DNA from: Rotaria sp. Silwood1
Lineage: Eukaryota > Rotifera > Eurotatoria > Philodinida > Philodinidae
Assembly: GCA_905250075.1 (NCBI GenBank)
Contig: CAJNOP010000076.1
Span: 760,315-824,314 of the forward strand
Direction of reading: 5' to 3'
DNA length: 64,000 bases
Shown: positions 43,990-56,485 of the stretch, one piece after another
Layout: each line of letters starts with the position of its first letter
How positions within the stretch are numbered: position 1 is the first letter of the stretch
Translations under genes and position numbers: made by a program
The notes under the pieces: generated by a model
The model's database searches: none
Seen by the model: the letters and a program-made list of their open reading frames with translations, nothing else
Told to the model about the DNA's origin: nothing

Positions 43990-46860
43990 TAAGAATAACA
44001 ATAAAGACAATGGTTAATGTAAGAATATATGAAAGTGTATGATGAAGGTGTAGATGCAGGGTGTAGATGTGGTCTTGACTATAGCTGTTGCTGTGGGTGT
44101 GTATAGGTGTAGCTCTACGAGAGGGTATAGATTTTTTGATCCCTGATACGAACGCTGAAATTCACACTCCACATCACATACCCACAATCACACGTACGTG
44201 CACACGCAGACCGACATCCTCATATCCTCACTCTTGCACAATTACATTTTCTCTAATTTTTTCAATTTTGACCAATCGTATTTATTTCTTTTTAAAAAGG
44301 AGAAAAATACGTATCAGAAGAAGAAATAAATACATTTTTCCTTCCAACATAATTTTGCAGAATATTTCACTGAAAACTACCATTCATTGGTATCCCAAAT
44401 AAGTGACTCAAATTTGAAAGCAAATATGCACTCGATTCAGAACAACTTGCAAACATGGTGTCACAAACATGATAAGTTCCATTGACACAACCGAATCAGA
44501 CAAATGAATATGGCGGACACACAACATTCTTCATCATTGGTGGAGAGCTCAAGTTTTCTTGGTATCGAGTTTCTACGCCCAGCTATCGAATAGTGGCAGC
44601 ATATTTATTTCGGTTTGAATAGACAACGTATGAACCAGCGCTAGATCAAAATGATGTGTAGATTTGCTCGCCAGTGCAATCGACGTGAGATTCACACGTA
44701 AGATTCAATTCAGTCAGTGCTTTAATCGACTTCTTCAACAATTCATACTGTTTGGAAGCAGCCAACATAGATTGTTCATCTAACCAGAACTCTGAAAAAT
44801 TGACACAGAGAAATGAAAGATGTCCATTACCGATGCATCATGACACCAGAAGTTTTAGAACACAAGTGACTTACTTTGTGACGAAAAGTCAAGGAACCCT
44901 GCCTATTGATTTTGAATCAAAGATAAAACCAAATAACAGAAACAAAGATAGAGAAGGCTTTGTTTCATTTAAGATAGACAATTAGCTTTGAATACTTGCC
45001 AACAATTATGAAAATAATAGTTTTGTACATTACTTTAAGTTCACAAAGAAATTTAATTGAGTATTTCTTCTTATTCAAATATGAAACAATGTTGTTCCAA
45101 AACTGTTTTTATAACATATTAAATTGATGAAATGATATATCGCTTTATCGTGTTCTTTTTGTTGGTTGCTGGTGTGAAATAACGAACGGTACCATTATTA
45201 GATGTTCTTTTTCTCATCACTCAGATTTTCTATTAGTTTTAAAAATAACCTTTCGATATTAACATTGATCTACTTCAGTTTTCTACTAGAAATGAAAACT
45301 TTCATGTCGTATCTTCCATTTTCACGATAACTGACACTCAGTAATGTTCATCGGCAAATTCACTCGGTCTTTTCTGAAACAAAAGAGTTTCATTCTGTTA
45401 CACAAATTGGAATTGATGAGGATAATCTAATATGGTTCACAAGTCGTCATTAATATTTTTCACCCTCATTTTTTTTGCTATAGTCTGCGACAGAGATGCC
45501 AATTCTTAATAAGCCAGCAAACAGTTTGTTTGCGAATCAATTGTATAAATACTTATGTGCATTTTATCAGTCGAGGTTATTGTAAAAGAGATTTAATTGA
45601 TCGAGATCTCCTATATTCAACTGAAAAATCAGAACAGCTACTTACAAGTAACACTTCCTTGACTCTTCCCTGAAATAGTTAATCTCGCTTAGAAAGATAT
45701 ACTACTCTCCTTCATTTTTTTTTGATCACTTCTTGCTCTCAGCAAGAGCACAACCAATCGAGTTGAAACTCCTTTTATTCAAAGGAAGAACACAGTGGAA
45801 TGAAAGATTATCGTGCCAATTTCCATCGTGTCCATGAAAAATGACAGACATTGTGTGAATGAAGTAAAGCCCAAGTAGCACTTCATTGATATTATCTTGT
45901 CTGTGTCCAAAGGGCCAAGGCTAAGATTCGCGTAAAATTAGCACTAGATTCGATCATTTTTGTTCGGATTCGCACTACGACCTATGCCGGATTTCTCATT
46001 GGCTTTGTTCGGTGTCAATTTAAATTCTGCGTCGATCAATGCTATTTTCCATGAAATCATCGAGCAGAAATGGACATCTGATTCCGCAAAACCTAGTATT
46101 TGGGCTGTTCAGATGATTGGTAAATGCACAAGCACAATATTTAAAGTTTGATAAGACAGTGAAGTCTGCCAAAAGTATGAACAAGCGCCTCGAATGTCTC
46201 GGCGAAAATACTAGAAATAATCAAAAATGCTTCATCATAATCGTCATACAGATCAGTATGACATGAAAATTCTACGAGTATAGCGAAAAAACCAATCTGG
46301 CTCTTTTACTTTTTGTCATCTACATTATTCACTGAAGTTGCCAAAGAGAGGCTGCATTTTCTTTACTTTGTCTCCTTGTCGTTCTTCCATTCATTTTGCA
46401 ACATCTTACCTTGTAATCTCCATTAGAGGATGTGAAAAATAGATGAATTTACTTGCAGCGAAAACAAGTTGAGGAAATAGAGGGAGAGTTGGTGAATACA
46501 TGTTTATTCATTTCAATATCGATTTTTTTCAAATAGAAGAAGAGCATGTTATTCGACTACGTTATGCATTTTCTGATCAGACATCATGAATGTAGTTGAT
46601 TTATTGTTAGCTAAGCAAACTGCGAATGTCAATCTGTCAAGTAACACTTCATTCATAGGCGTAATCCATTTTTTTTCTACGTCAATGTTTTTCGAACTTC
46701 CACTTTACCAATATTAGAAAGGTTACAATCGTTAAGATTGATTTCTCTCAACAATCAACTGTGTTTTAGAGTATCATTGAGAAATATGTCACTGATATTA
46801 CTCATGAATGAATTCGAATACAAGACGAATACTTCGAAACTTATTTTTTCAGCATTCAAC
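43990..46860. other. Region of decayed sequence, GC-richer than surroundings; no intact gene
   Basis: Composition is less AT-extreme than the rest of the window. The minus strand at about 44690-44790 reads LLKKSIKALTELNLTCESHV in one frame, and several other stretches look formerly coding but no frame stays open. A GTGTAGATG-like run lies at about 44040-44115. Probably old gene copies, possibly the 5' part of the leucine-rich-repeat relic downstream of it on the minus strand. Confidence 0.35.
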
Positions 46861-46864
46861 GTAT

Positions 46865-47165
46865 TAGTCATAAACTATACGCTAAGATAGCCTATTTCAT
46901 TCTTATGGAGATGCAGTTCAACCAATTTTCTATTTCTTGCAAGCGTCTGAACAAGAAGTTGAGCTCGCTTGTCTGTGATCGCATTTGAACCAATACGAAG
47001 TTTTTCTAGAGTCGCTTCATTTGTGACGAGGATTTGTACGAGCAATAGAACATCTCGATCAGAAAGATGATTGTAAAAAGATCAAGTCCTTGTAATGTTA
47101 TACTGTTTTGCAATGCATTGGCTAGCATAGACTTACCCTGATACGTAGTTTCATTATCGACTAAT
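46865..47165 (-). pseudogene. Leucine-rich-repeat (ribonuclease-inhibitor/NLR type) pseudogene fragment
   Basis: Read on the minus strand: SMLANALQNSITLQGLDL, a frameshift, then NHLSDRDVLLLVQILVTN, EATLEKLRIGSNAITDKRAQ, LLVQTLARNRKLVELHLHKN and EIGYLS before a stop. The spacing of Leu and Asn (LxxLxLxxNxI) over about 28 residues per unit is that of RNI-type repeats, as in NLRC3 and related proteins. Further degraded repeats (LLREINLNDCNLSNIGKVEV) continue to about 46680. The frameshift and stops show it is not functional. Confidence 0.6.
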
Positions 47166-48157
47166 AACAGTTGTGTGCATTGTTAATAGATGGGTGTGAG
47201 TGTAGATGAAGAATAGACAACTACAACCACACACTTTTTTATTGTTCATTTCGTTTCTGCTAGAAAACAGATGATAAGGTTTGTTAACATTATTATATTG
47301 TAAATTAGTAATGAAAACAGCTCCTGAAGATCGGACGCAGAAGAATCATTTGTTCTGTAAGGAAAAGCCTTTTTAAAGTTCTGTTTTACTTTCAGAAAAA
47401 AACAGGACGTTTGATTAATCATGTTCTGCAAAATGCAGAGGAGGATAACGAAAACCGTCCTGTGAGGTTTTCTAGATTTTATTTAAATTTTTATTGTACA
47501 TGATTGACACTTGTATATTTAGTTTTTAAAAATCGATGTTTTTCAAAGAACACAATGATGTTAATGACAAGTAAAAAAGTATCAAAACCATACGAATAGT
47601 TTTTTTAATAAAAACAAAATAAGTACAACAAACATTCGGATAATATGCAACAAATATCTGTTTTCGTCGTACACGCAAAAACAAAATTTTTGTAAACTTC
47701 TGTTTTATTATAAAACATTTCATGATGTTCAATATGATACATGTTGAGACGTTGATAAATCTTGAAAATCTCTTCCACTGCATCACTATTGATTATATCT
47801 TAAAATTTACTATAGGATAGACGGATTTCATTGTAATTTGATTGTCATCTAATACATTTTCTTCAGTTATGATACTTGCAGAGAATTAAAATACTAATTG
47901 AAAATCTTCGACATTAGGAAAAAAATCAATCCTTTTATTAATTTTTGTCACTATAATAAAAAGAATAGAAGTTTTCTCTATTTTTCTGATATTCTTTCCT
48001 AGATGGCGCTGAAATTAATCACTGATTGATAATCGTATTTCGACTTTTCTATACTAGACATATTTTACTGTTCTGATTAGCTACATGTTTATCGATTAGA
48101 TGATCTTAGATAAACTTTTAAAAAAATAGAAAGAAAGCAACATCATCTTGATATAAA
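47166..48157. other. Intergenic, nothing recognised
   Basis: AT-rich; open frames on the minus strand (47246-47431 and 47526-47786) show no family resemblance. Confidence 0.4.
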
Positions 48158-51100
48158 ATGTCTGATAATGAATTAGATGAACTTCTTTCACAATTAAAAG
48201 ATACATGTAAAAAGTAAATAACTCTACTCTATTTTTGATGATTACTTTTTTTTTTTAAATATCCAAACATAAATATTCTTTTCAAAGAAATCGTCATCAT
48301 TCACCAAATGAAACAAATCTTAACAATATACTTAAAAAAATTGATGTATTTATCAATCGACGCCAGATGAAATTACTTAATCATCATAAACGTCTCGATG
48401 ATTTACAACGTGATTTATTATTGTCTGAATGTGAAAGTTCACGAAATCGTGTAGCACTTGAAAAGAAAGACTCCGAAGTAAAGAAAAACAACAGATGTCA
48501 ATAATTTGTTTTTTTTACATATATTTTCTTCTCAAATGTAAGGTCAATCAATTACATATGATGTTAAATAAAGCTGAACAAACCACTCAAAATATAATGA
48601 TGAAATACGATAATGAAGTACAAAAATTGACAGGACAAGTAATTATTTCTTTTATAGAAGTATAAATATTGTATTTTATTTTTATTATCTAGCTGTCCAA
48701 TGTTCAACAAGAATATGAACGATTAAAAGTCATGCATAAAAATAATCAAAATAATATATCAATGAATGAAGCATTAAATGAAATCGTTCATCTTCGAGAG
48801 CTTAATAAGGTAAAATTCAACAATAGCTTTAGCTGGAAAGTAGAAAAGATTTGGAACGTTTCCTAAGAATATATATAGAAAGTCCTGCACGTAATCTCTA
48901 GATTTTGATTTCATCTATTTACACATAAGTAAATTGCTACAAGACTAACACTATCTCCAAAGAACGTTCTTATTTATTAAGATTTGATCAAGATATATCT
49001 CAGACAAATCTCAACAAAAATAAACTTTGTGAAGATAGTGCCAATCTTGTAACACTCTACTTATGTGTAAAATATAAACTTAAAATATTGACATTACATG
49101 TAGAATCCGTTTTTAGATGTTGTTACGAAACGTTCCAAATTTCTGACATTTCAAACAAAAACCAGTATATATACATATATTTAAGAGTATTTTATTACTT
49201 TAACAGATGCTTGAAATCGATAATCAACGTTTATATACTGAAAACGATCAATTAAAACAAACTAATTGTCAAACTCATAATCATGAAGAAATTATTTTAC
49301 GTGAAAAAAATGCTCAATTAGAAAAATTAATTAATTCTTTACAACGCAGTAACGTAATCGTTTATTTTTGTATTCATTTATTTTCTATCAAGAAATTTGT
49401 TTTATAGCAACAACCACTATGTGATCAAGGTATTGATTCAACAGTTTTTGAATCAAAAATTAAAACTCTTGAAAATGACATTGTCTTTTATAAACATCGT
49501 TCTGATCAGCAAGTAAAAACAAAAAAACTATGATTATGTTTTCATTTCTAACTTATAAATAAATAACAATTCGTAAACATTTGTCTGATATTTTATAGGA
49601 AATAGAAATTCGTCGATTAGTCAATGAACTCAATACTGAACGTGAACAACATAAAAATGAACTTGATACTTATCGAAAAAATATTATTGTAAATATTTAT
49701 CAGTATCCTCGTCTTTTTTACCTACATCTAGTTCTCGAAGAGTATTCAGGCGATCAGGATGAAATTTTTACTATGGATACTTGAAAGTCTTCTCCAAAGA
49801 TAGAAGCAGCCGCTTTCATTTGTGACCTTCGTGCCAGATATTATAGGGTTCTTATATGTAAGTGCCTGATATTAGCTTCGAACTAGTGTCCTGCAACTAG
49901 GTCAGGTCCTAGATATGATCTTGTACTTGGAATCGTCTTGAATGACAATGAAACATGACGAAGTAACTGAATACATGGAATGAGTAAATTAGTTATCGCA
50001 AAGGTGAATACGTATTTTGTATGGTAATGAAAAAACATTCATGTATGATTACATGATTATGACGTTGGGCACCAGCGATGCGTTCTATTTCAGCTTCATC
50101 AGCAACAAGAAAACGTATAGTTAGTACAATTGAGCAGATTCTGTGGCGGAAAGGCATTAAATGAATTCTATATCACTTAATTCATTTTTATTTTTGTTAT
50201 TATTTATCGAAGAAATTAAATAGTATTCTTTTTCATATCAAATACAAATTTGAAAAACGTACTGTGACTGTGAAAGTATCTGTCGGATGTCGAATTGTTT
50301 CGACCTGAGTCCAATTACGAAAGTTCGAAAGTTGTTCCAGAAGCTACGTCAAATTTCAGTGTATTTCTCTTTAAAGAAAAAAGAATGAGACTTCCGAAAA
50401 ATCTTATCCTAATCAATGAGATACAACTTCAAGTATCTTCAAAAAAATTTAATGGATATCGTAATGCACTAGAATGTAGCTCCAAGCAAAACTAGAGTTT
50501 CTCCGTAAAACTCTTTAAAATCTTTTCCTTCAAACATTTATCTGCTTATTTTAGGCAATCTATCTGTAGTCAAAATTTCAGACTCATTTGTTACATCTTT
50601 GTTGAGAACCAGGCATGGTCAAAAAAATACGGGGCGATTTCTGAATCGATACTTCTCTACTTATTATTAATTCTTTTTAATTTAGTCTGATGAAATAGAT
50701 AAACTTCGTTCGTCATTAAATAATAGTGAACAACAATGTAATCTACTTCGATTAGAATTACAACGTTTACAAACAGAAAAAGAAATCCTTAAAGTACGTT
50801 TAATTGAAGAAAAAATACTAGATAGTCCAACATCTGAAATCAAGTATATAGTTTTGAATTTTTATCGTTTTTTTTTCAATAAAAACTTCTTTTATATTAG
50901 AGAAATTGATAATATTAATTATGAAAAGTTTATTCGTAATGAACTTGACATAAATATTGATCAAGCTAATAAATTAATTAAGTATTTTTCTGCTCAAAAA
51001 AATATCTGAAAACAATTATATATATAACTAAACTTATTTTCTAGTCATTCAAATTGTCATAAGAAAATTTTAGAAGAAAAAATTCAACAATTAACAAATG

Positions 51101-53435
51101 AAATCAATCAATTAAAAAAAGAAAATAAAACTAATGTAATTAGTTAGTATTATTTTTCATAAAGATTTCATTTTTTTATATTTGTCTTAGAATGTTAATG
51201 ACTTATCTATACAAATATATCAATATAATGAAAATATTCTTCATGCTAAACGTGAAATGAATAAATTACAAATGGAAATAACAGATAAAAATACAATTAA
51301 TTATAATTTATATAAAAAAATTGAATGTCTTGAACAAGCATTAATGATTTCAAAACAACGAATGAATGCACAACTGAATGAAATTGAAGTAAAAAAATAA
51401 CAAAGAAAAGACATAAATTAATAACATTTTTTTTTGTTTTTACTTAAATAAAGGAACTTCGATCGAGAAATCAAATGATTGCATCTTCAATAAAGAAAGA
51501 AATCGTATAAATTTATTCAAATGATTTGTTTTCTATCACTAAATAACTCATTTGTTTTTGTTTTTGATCTTTAGAAACATATTCCAATATTTATAGATGG
51601 ATTATCAACAGATGATCAAAGTCAAATATGTCAATCAATTGATCTGAATAAAAATTTATGTACAAGTTCACCTATAAAATCTGCTGATATAAATAGGTAA
51701 ATATTATTTACAATTATAATAATTCTAAAGAAATAGTATGAATACCTTGAAATAAGTTCGAAGTCTTAGCTGATTGCTGCATACATATTGTATGTTTATA
51801 ATATTTCTTAAGTTATTTCCATAGTCTCTCTCTGGAATATTAGAGAAAATTGATTTTCGAATCTTTAATTGAAACTTTGCCTGGGAACCAAATAGGAACA
51901 TTGAATCTGTCAGTATATATAACCTATTGTAAAGATACGCTTTCAAAATAAACTATTCTCATTAAGACCTATCTCTAGACAAAGTTTCAAGTCGAAATTT
52001 GAAAATAATGCTCCTGAGAAGACCACGAGAAAGATAGAACTAATATTGATTACTGATGTATCTTATTAATTTTGTTGCTCTTCGAGGCTTATAGCGAATG
52101 TGTAATGACACTTTGTTGACACTTGACTATGTCATATATCACTAGTTAAAGCTGCTATAGTACGACAACTTGCCAACCCAGTATTAGTATGAAGTTTAGA
52201 CTGATACCATCTCTGAATCATTGCATTGACTTAAAAAATACCGTAAAAATTCGGTAGTTCCGTACCAGTAAGTTAAGAATCCGAACTTTTTTAAAGGGTA
52301 TAATACGTATGGCAAAAGATTTGCAACATTTCTTGTTTTGTATGTAAGTCCGTTTGGAAACGTTCTATTTTGATCACAAGGCTAAATCTTTATAGCTATT
52401 TCAGAAATTTTAATAAACTGATAACATGGAACAATTGTATCATTATGGTATATCCTACAAAAGAAACATAAGAGAAAACTGAATAATGTTGAATTTTGAT
52501 TTTGATAATTATTGTTCATTCATGTTATCTATTATTTTTGAAAGCAATTAGAGACCTAGTATAACTTTCAAAGCATGAAAGTTAATACTCATCCTCATTT
52601 CAAAAACAGGTGAAAAAATAATGTCACAGTGAACTTGATGCACAAATTGCTAGTTTGAACTTTCTCGAATGTTGAAAAAAATGGTGAAGAATTAAGTTGA
52701 ATAAAATAATACAGGAAGAAGTTGTCTTTAAATGACGATGATGAAAATGCCTTGAGGAAAAATCAATACTAATCTCGTAGGAAGTCTTATAACACAATGA
52801 TATACATGTTCAATTCTAGTAGTCCTTGGTAATTTCCAAAATAGCTATAAAGATTTTGTCTTGTGATCCGAGTAGGACATTTAATGATGTATCTTTTGGA
52901 AGAAAAAAGATCAACGTTTTATTATGTCTCTGAGCTGAGTTACATGCCAAACTATTGTCATAGTCGTTATATATATCTCATTAGAATTCACATGATGCAC
53001 ATAATCTCTAGTCAAAAATAATGAATTGGTATAAGGACTTTTCTTGCAAGAAAGAATTTAAGCATACAAGTGTGACGAGCTTTGACTTTGTTTTTGTTGA
53101 TGAGAAATGTCAAAAAGTGTGTGATTCTGTTATCATTGACCTTAAAATGTTATTTTTGTTTGAATAGAAGAAAAAGTTTATTAAATTACTTTATATTTGA
53201 ACAACAGAATGAAACATGTTCTTGACTATTAGTAGATGAAATATTCCATAGCAATTATTCGTTATGACTCAAGCTAGGTCATAAATGATAAGTTGACATT
53301 CTTATGGACTTGTTTATATTATTTATTTTTAGATATTTTTGTCATCTCAATAGTGATATATCATCATCAAGTAGTACTCGGTGTCAAAATCATGAACAAC
53401 TTTCATCCGATCATCGAAATTTTCTTTCGCATTGA
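48158..53435 (+). CDS. CEP63/DEUP1-like coiled-coil (centriole) protein, about 534 residues
   Basis: Fourteen exons close in phase: 48158-48213, 48288-48477, 48543-48638, 48693-48809, 49207-49353, 49408-49512, 49599-49688, 50686-50843, 50901-50981, 51045-51135, 51191-51388, 51454-51504, 51575-51696, 53333-53435. Nearly the whole protein is predicted coiled coil. The N-terminal third matches the CEP63/DEUP1 layout: LKKIDVFINRRQMKLL (family QIDIMVxxKKxxWE), LEKKDSEVNQLHMML, MKYDNEVQKLTGQLSNVQQE and YERL. These proteins recruit CEP152 for centriole duplication, or build deuterosomes in multiciliated cells. Coiled coils resemble each other by chance, so the family call is tentative; the gene structure itself is strong. 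The last exon was accepted because it gives the right phase, codon use and a clean stop. Introns 48810-49206, 49689-50685 and 51697-53332 are long. Confidence 0.6.
48849..49143. repeat. Inverted repeat (about 295 bp hairpin) inside an intron of the coiled-coil gene
   Basis: Ends are TTTGGAACGTTTC (48850) and GAAACGTTCCAAA (49127). Inner blocks also pair: TTTACACATAAGTA near 48920 with TACTTATGTGTAAAA near 49059, and ACTATCTCCAAAG near 48949 with CTTTGTGAAGATAGT near 49026. The centre near 48985-49010 is itself palindromic (GATATATCTCAG). The loop is about 25 nt or less. Confidence 0.8.
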
Positions 53436-54823
53436 TTGTTCTTCTTTTCTTTTCTTTTTTGTTTGTATATTTTACTTGATGTTAATTTTCATTATATTAA
53501 ATAAAAGTCTATTCTCCATACTATATGCATATTCAACTTGAAATCTATAAACCCAAAAGACGCAAATGTTTTTCATGTTCGATCATAACAAAAATGTATC
53601 TAGTAACAGTTGGTCTATCTCGGTTATTTAATGCCATAGAACAACTCTAAATTTAGATGGGGGTGTGTGTATATTGTGTTTTTCTTTTCCTATAGATTTT
53701 TTCTACAATTAACACTTATATACAAAGAAAAATCATTTGAAACCTTGAATCTGTTATCGTAAGTATAGCATAGATCAGACTGTGATTGGATAGAGGAGTG
53801 TTGTTCCATGACTTAAACATCAAGAATAAATATGTATCTGTTTTAGTTTTGTTGTTTTTCTTTTGTTTTTTCTTTGCTAGTATGTTACAGTTAGAAACAA
53901 AAACAGAGAAATAGTCTTTATTGCCATTAATATTTGCTTGATATGGTTCTTTTCTTTGTTTGAGACGTGATTGATAACAGGAATGTCATTGGTGAGAAAG
54001 GAGTAAGCAAGAAAAAAAAGAAACGTCGGAGGAGAATATAGTTGTCTGATAAAATGAAGAAGGAAATATACACAAGATTAACCATAGAACATAAAGAACA
54101 TTCCGTCAGTAAGTTAGTAAAGCATAGAATAAAAAAGAAAAGAAAGACGTTATACTGATGGCAAAGGGTCGTTTTCTCGATCAACTAAGTATGCCAAATT
54201 TGGGAGGAACATTTGGGTTAGGATTTCATCTTGCTATTATTTTTCTTCCTTTATATTGTCTATGCCTACGCATGTACATAGCGATATGACAGAGAAAAAT
54301 ACCAATATATCTCAGAAGCTTTCGGTATCTGCTATTTTTTTTCTTTTCTAGCTATCTGTGATACATATTGCTGTGAGAGAAATTGTCTAGAGTAACAGTG
54401 ATGATACCATTCGTTCTGTTCTATTTTTCTCGGATTATTACAAATACACACACACACTCCCTATATTCAATACGATGCATATTTACACAACATCTCTCTT
54501 CTCCTCTAAAGGGTGATGCTGACAACAATCATCTTCCACGAAAAGATCTTTGATAGATGTTATGTAGGATATCGATTGTTTTTTTTTTGGATATAGAATA
54601 GTTCCCAATAGATAGCAAGAAGAAAAAAAAAAGAGAGGCCAAGAAAAGAACTGTGTTGTTTTTATATCCTTTATATAGAAGGAAAAGTTTGAGCAAATAG
54701 GTAGTCTATCTTCGTATTCTTTTGTTTTAAATGAATACAACTAGACAATAGCATTCATTGAGTAAAAGTTATTGTAAGTAGAGAGTTTTTGTATTTTTGA
54801 TAGATAGACTTAATAATCGAATC
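53436..54823. other. Intergenic upstream of LIM genes
   Basis: AT-rich with A/T homopolymers and an AC tract near 54449. No exon recognised. It holds the promoter of the first LIM gene. Confidence 0.45.
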
Positions 54824-55679
54824 ATGCCGTTCAAACCTCCCGACGCAGTCAAATGCCCAAAGTGTAATCAAAACGTTTATGCAGCCGAAGAAGTTCCAGC
54901 AGCTGGCAAAAAATATCACAAAATGTGTTTCAAATGCGGTATATACCTATATGTTTTATACGAGAGAACAATAAAATCACCTTCATCACATAATAACTAT
55001 TTACCTAAGTTTTTCCTTTCTAATCTATTCTATTTTCACAAAACTCTATTTAAACGCATGTTCCTGCTCGATTCCAATATGCTAATCATCCCTTTCAGAT
55101 GCCGTTTTCAATTCAAATCGTTCGTTGTCCAAAATGTAATCAGCCTGTTTATCACGCTGAAGAAGTAGCCGCAGCGGGTAAAAAATGGCACAAAACATGT
55201 TTTAAATGTGGTAAGGAATCAATCTTATGCTATACCTTTTCTTTCCTTAACATATTATTTTTCTTTTTATTCTTATGATTATTCATGAAATGATCTAATT
55301 CATTTTGTTTTTTTTTTCTTGAAAATAAACATAGGTTTGTGCAAAAAGATGCTTGAATCAACTACCCTAGCTGAACATGAAGGCAATTTGTTTTGTAAGC
55401 AATGTTATGCTCGTAAATTTGTAAGTAAATTTTATTGGTATGAATATTTTTCTACGAAATAAATCTTTGAATCAAAGGGTCCAAAAGGTGTTGGATTTGG
55501 CGGTGGAGCAGGTACTCTTGGTATGGATACCGGCGAACATCTTGGAAATAAATCCGGTTCAGAAATGACGTAAGAATGATTGATATTTTTTTTACGTCGA
55601 ATTTTTTACTATAAAATTTCTTCGTGATAGAAATAAACCAAGTTACGCACCACCACCCGGTATTGGTCAACACGAGTAA
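54824..55679 (+). CDS. Single-LIM-domain protein (muscle LIM/CRP type), gene 1, with two alternative first exons
   Basis: Small zinc-binding LIM adaptor of muscle or cytoskeleton. First exon A is 54824-54938 (MPFKPPDAVKCPKCNQNVYA...HKMCFKCG). Shared exons 55335-55420 ([29 protein letters not shown]), 55478-55569 and 55631-55679 follow, giving 113 residues. An alternative first exon B (55099-55210) also ends CFKCG in the same phase. All eight zinc ligands are present (CxxC, HxxC, CxxC..CxxC layout as in CRIP/CSRP). The glycine-rich tail contains [20 protein letters not shown] and ends PPPGIGQHE. A and B cannot both be in one mRNA: joining A to B gives an immediate frameshift. Confidence 0.9.
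55099..55210 (+). CDS. Alternative first exon B of LIM gene 1
   Basis: Encodes MPFSIQIVRCPKCNQPVYHA, then [18 protein letters not shown], a second version of the first half of the LIM finger with diverged N-terminus. Its ATG lies directly after CCTTTCAG, a good splice acceptor. It could be reached by spliced-leader trans-splicing, by its own promoter, or by an upstream non-coding exon. The donor (GTAAGG) is stronger than that of exon A (GTATAT). Confidence 0.7.
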
Positions 55680-55886
55680 ATTAAATTAATAATCATCATT
55701 TTATAGACTTTTATTGCAATCTATATTTATGTGTTTTTTTTTCACGTGTTTTATTATTTTTTAATTTTATATATTACTCAAGATGAGTGTGACTAAAATT
55801 CTAATCATTATCTATCTTATATAACATAAGTTATTTCAGATTTCATTATTCTTGTTAATTTCTAATCCGTAATTTGTAATTGAATC

Positions 55887-56485
55887 ATGCCATTCAAACC
55901 ACCAGAGACCTCCAAATGTAAATATATTTAAAAAGAGAAATATCTTCCTTTTATAAATTCTTAACTTTTTTTCTTAAAAGGCCCAAAATGCAATCAAAGC
56001 GTATATGCCGCTGAAGAAGTTCCAGCAGCCGGAAAAAAATGGCATAAGATGTGCTTCAAATGTGGTATGTTGAATAATTCTAATAGGATTCTAAATAGAA
56101 ATTAATCATATCATATGTTTTAATAAAAGGTCTTTGTAAGAAAATGTTAGAAGCTATGACCATGGCTGAACATGAAGGCAACATTTATTGTAAACAATGT
56201 TACGGACGTAAATTTGGGTAAGTTTTGAAAAAACAAAAAAAAATCAAATACAATAAAGACAGTAAAATTTATTTTTAGACCAAAAGGTTACGGTTTCGGA
56301 CAAGGTGCTGGTACATTAGGTATGGATACTGGTGAACATTTGGGAAACAAGGGTGGATCTGAGATGACGTAAATATTTTATTTTCTTGTTGATCGATTAA
56401 TTAACTAATGATATTCTTTTTTTCTTTCAATAATAGAAATAAACCAAATTATGCTCCACCACCCGGTGTTGCTCAACAAGAATAA
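55887..56485 (+). CDS. Single-LIM-domain protein, gene 2, 113 residues (tandem duplicate)
   Basis: Exons 55887-55917, 55981-56064, 56130-56217, 56279-56368, 56437-56485 join in phase. Protein: [78 protein letters not shown], then [12 protein letters not shown] and PPPGVAQQE. All LIM zinc ligands are present. It is clearly a tandem copy of the gene 208 bp upstream, but has an extra intron after residue 10 and a shifted exon 3/4 junction. Gene 1 exon A lacks that intron, so intron gain or loss occurred after duplication. Expected cytoskeletal or muscle adaptor. Confidence 0.93.
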
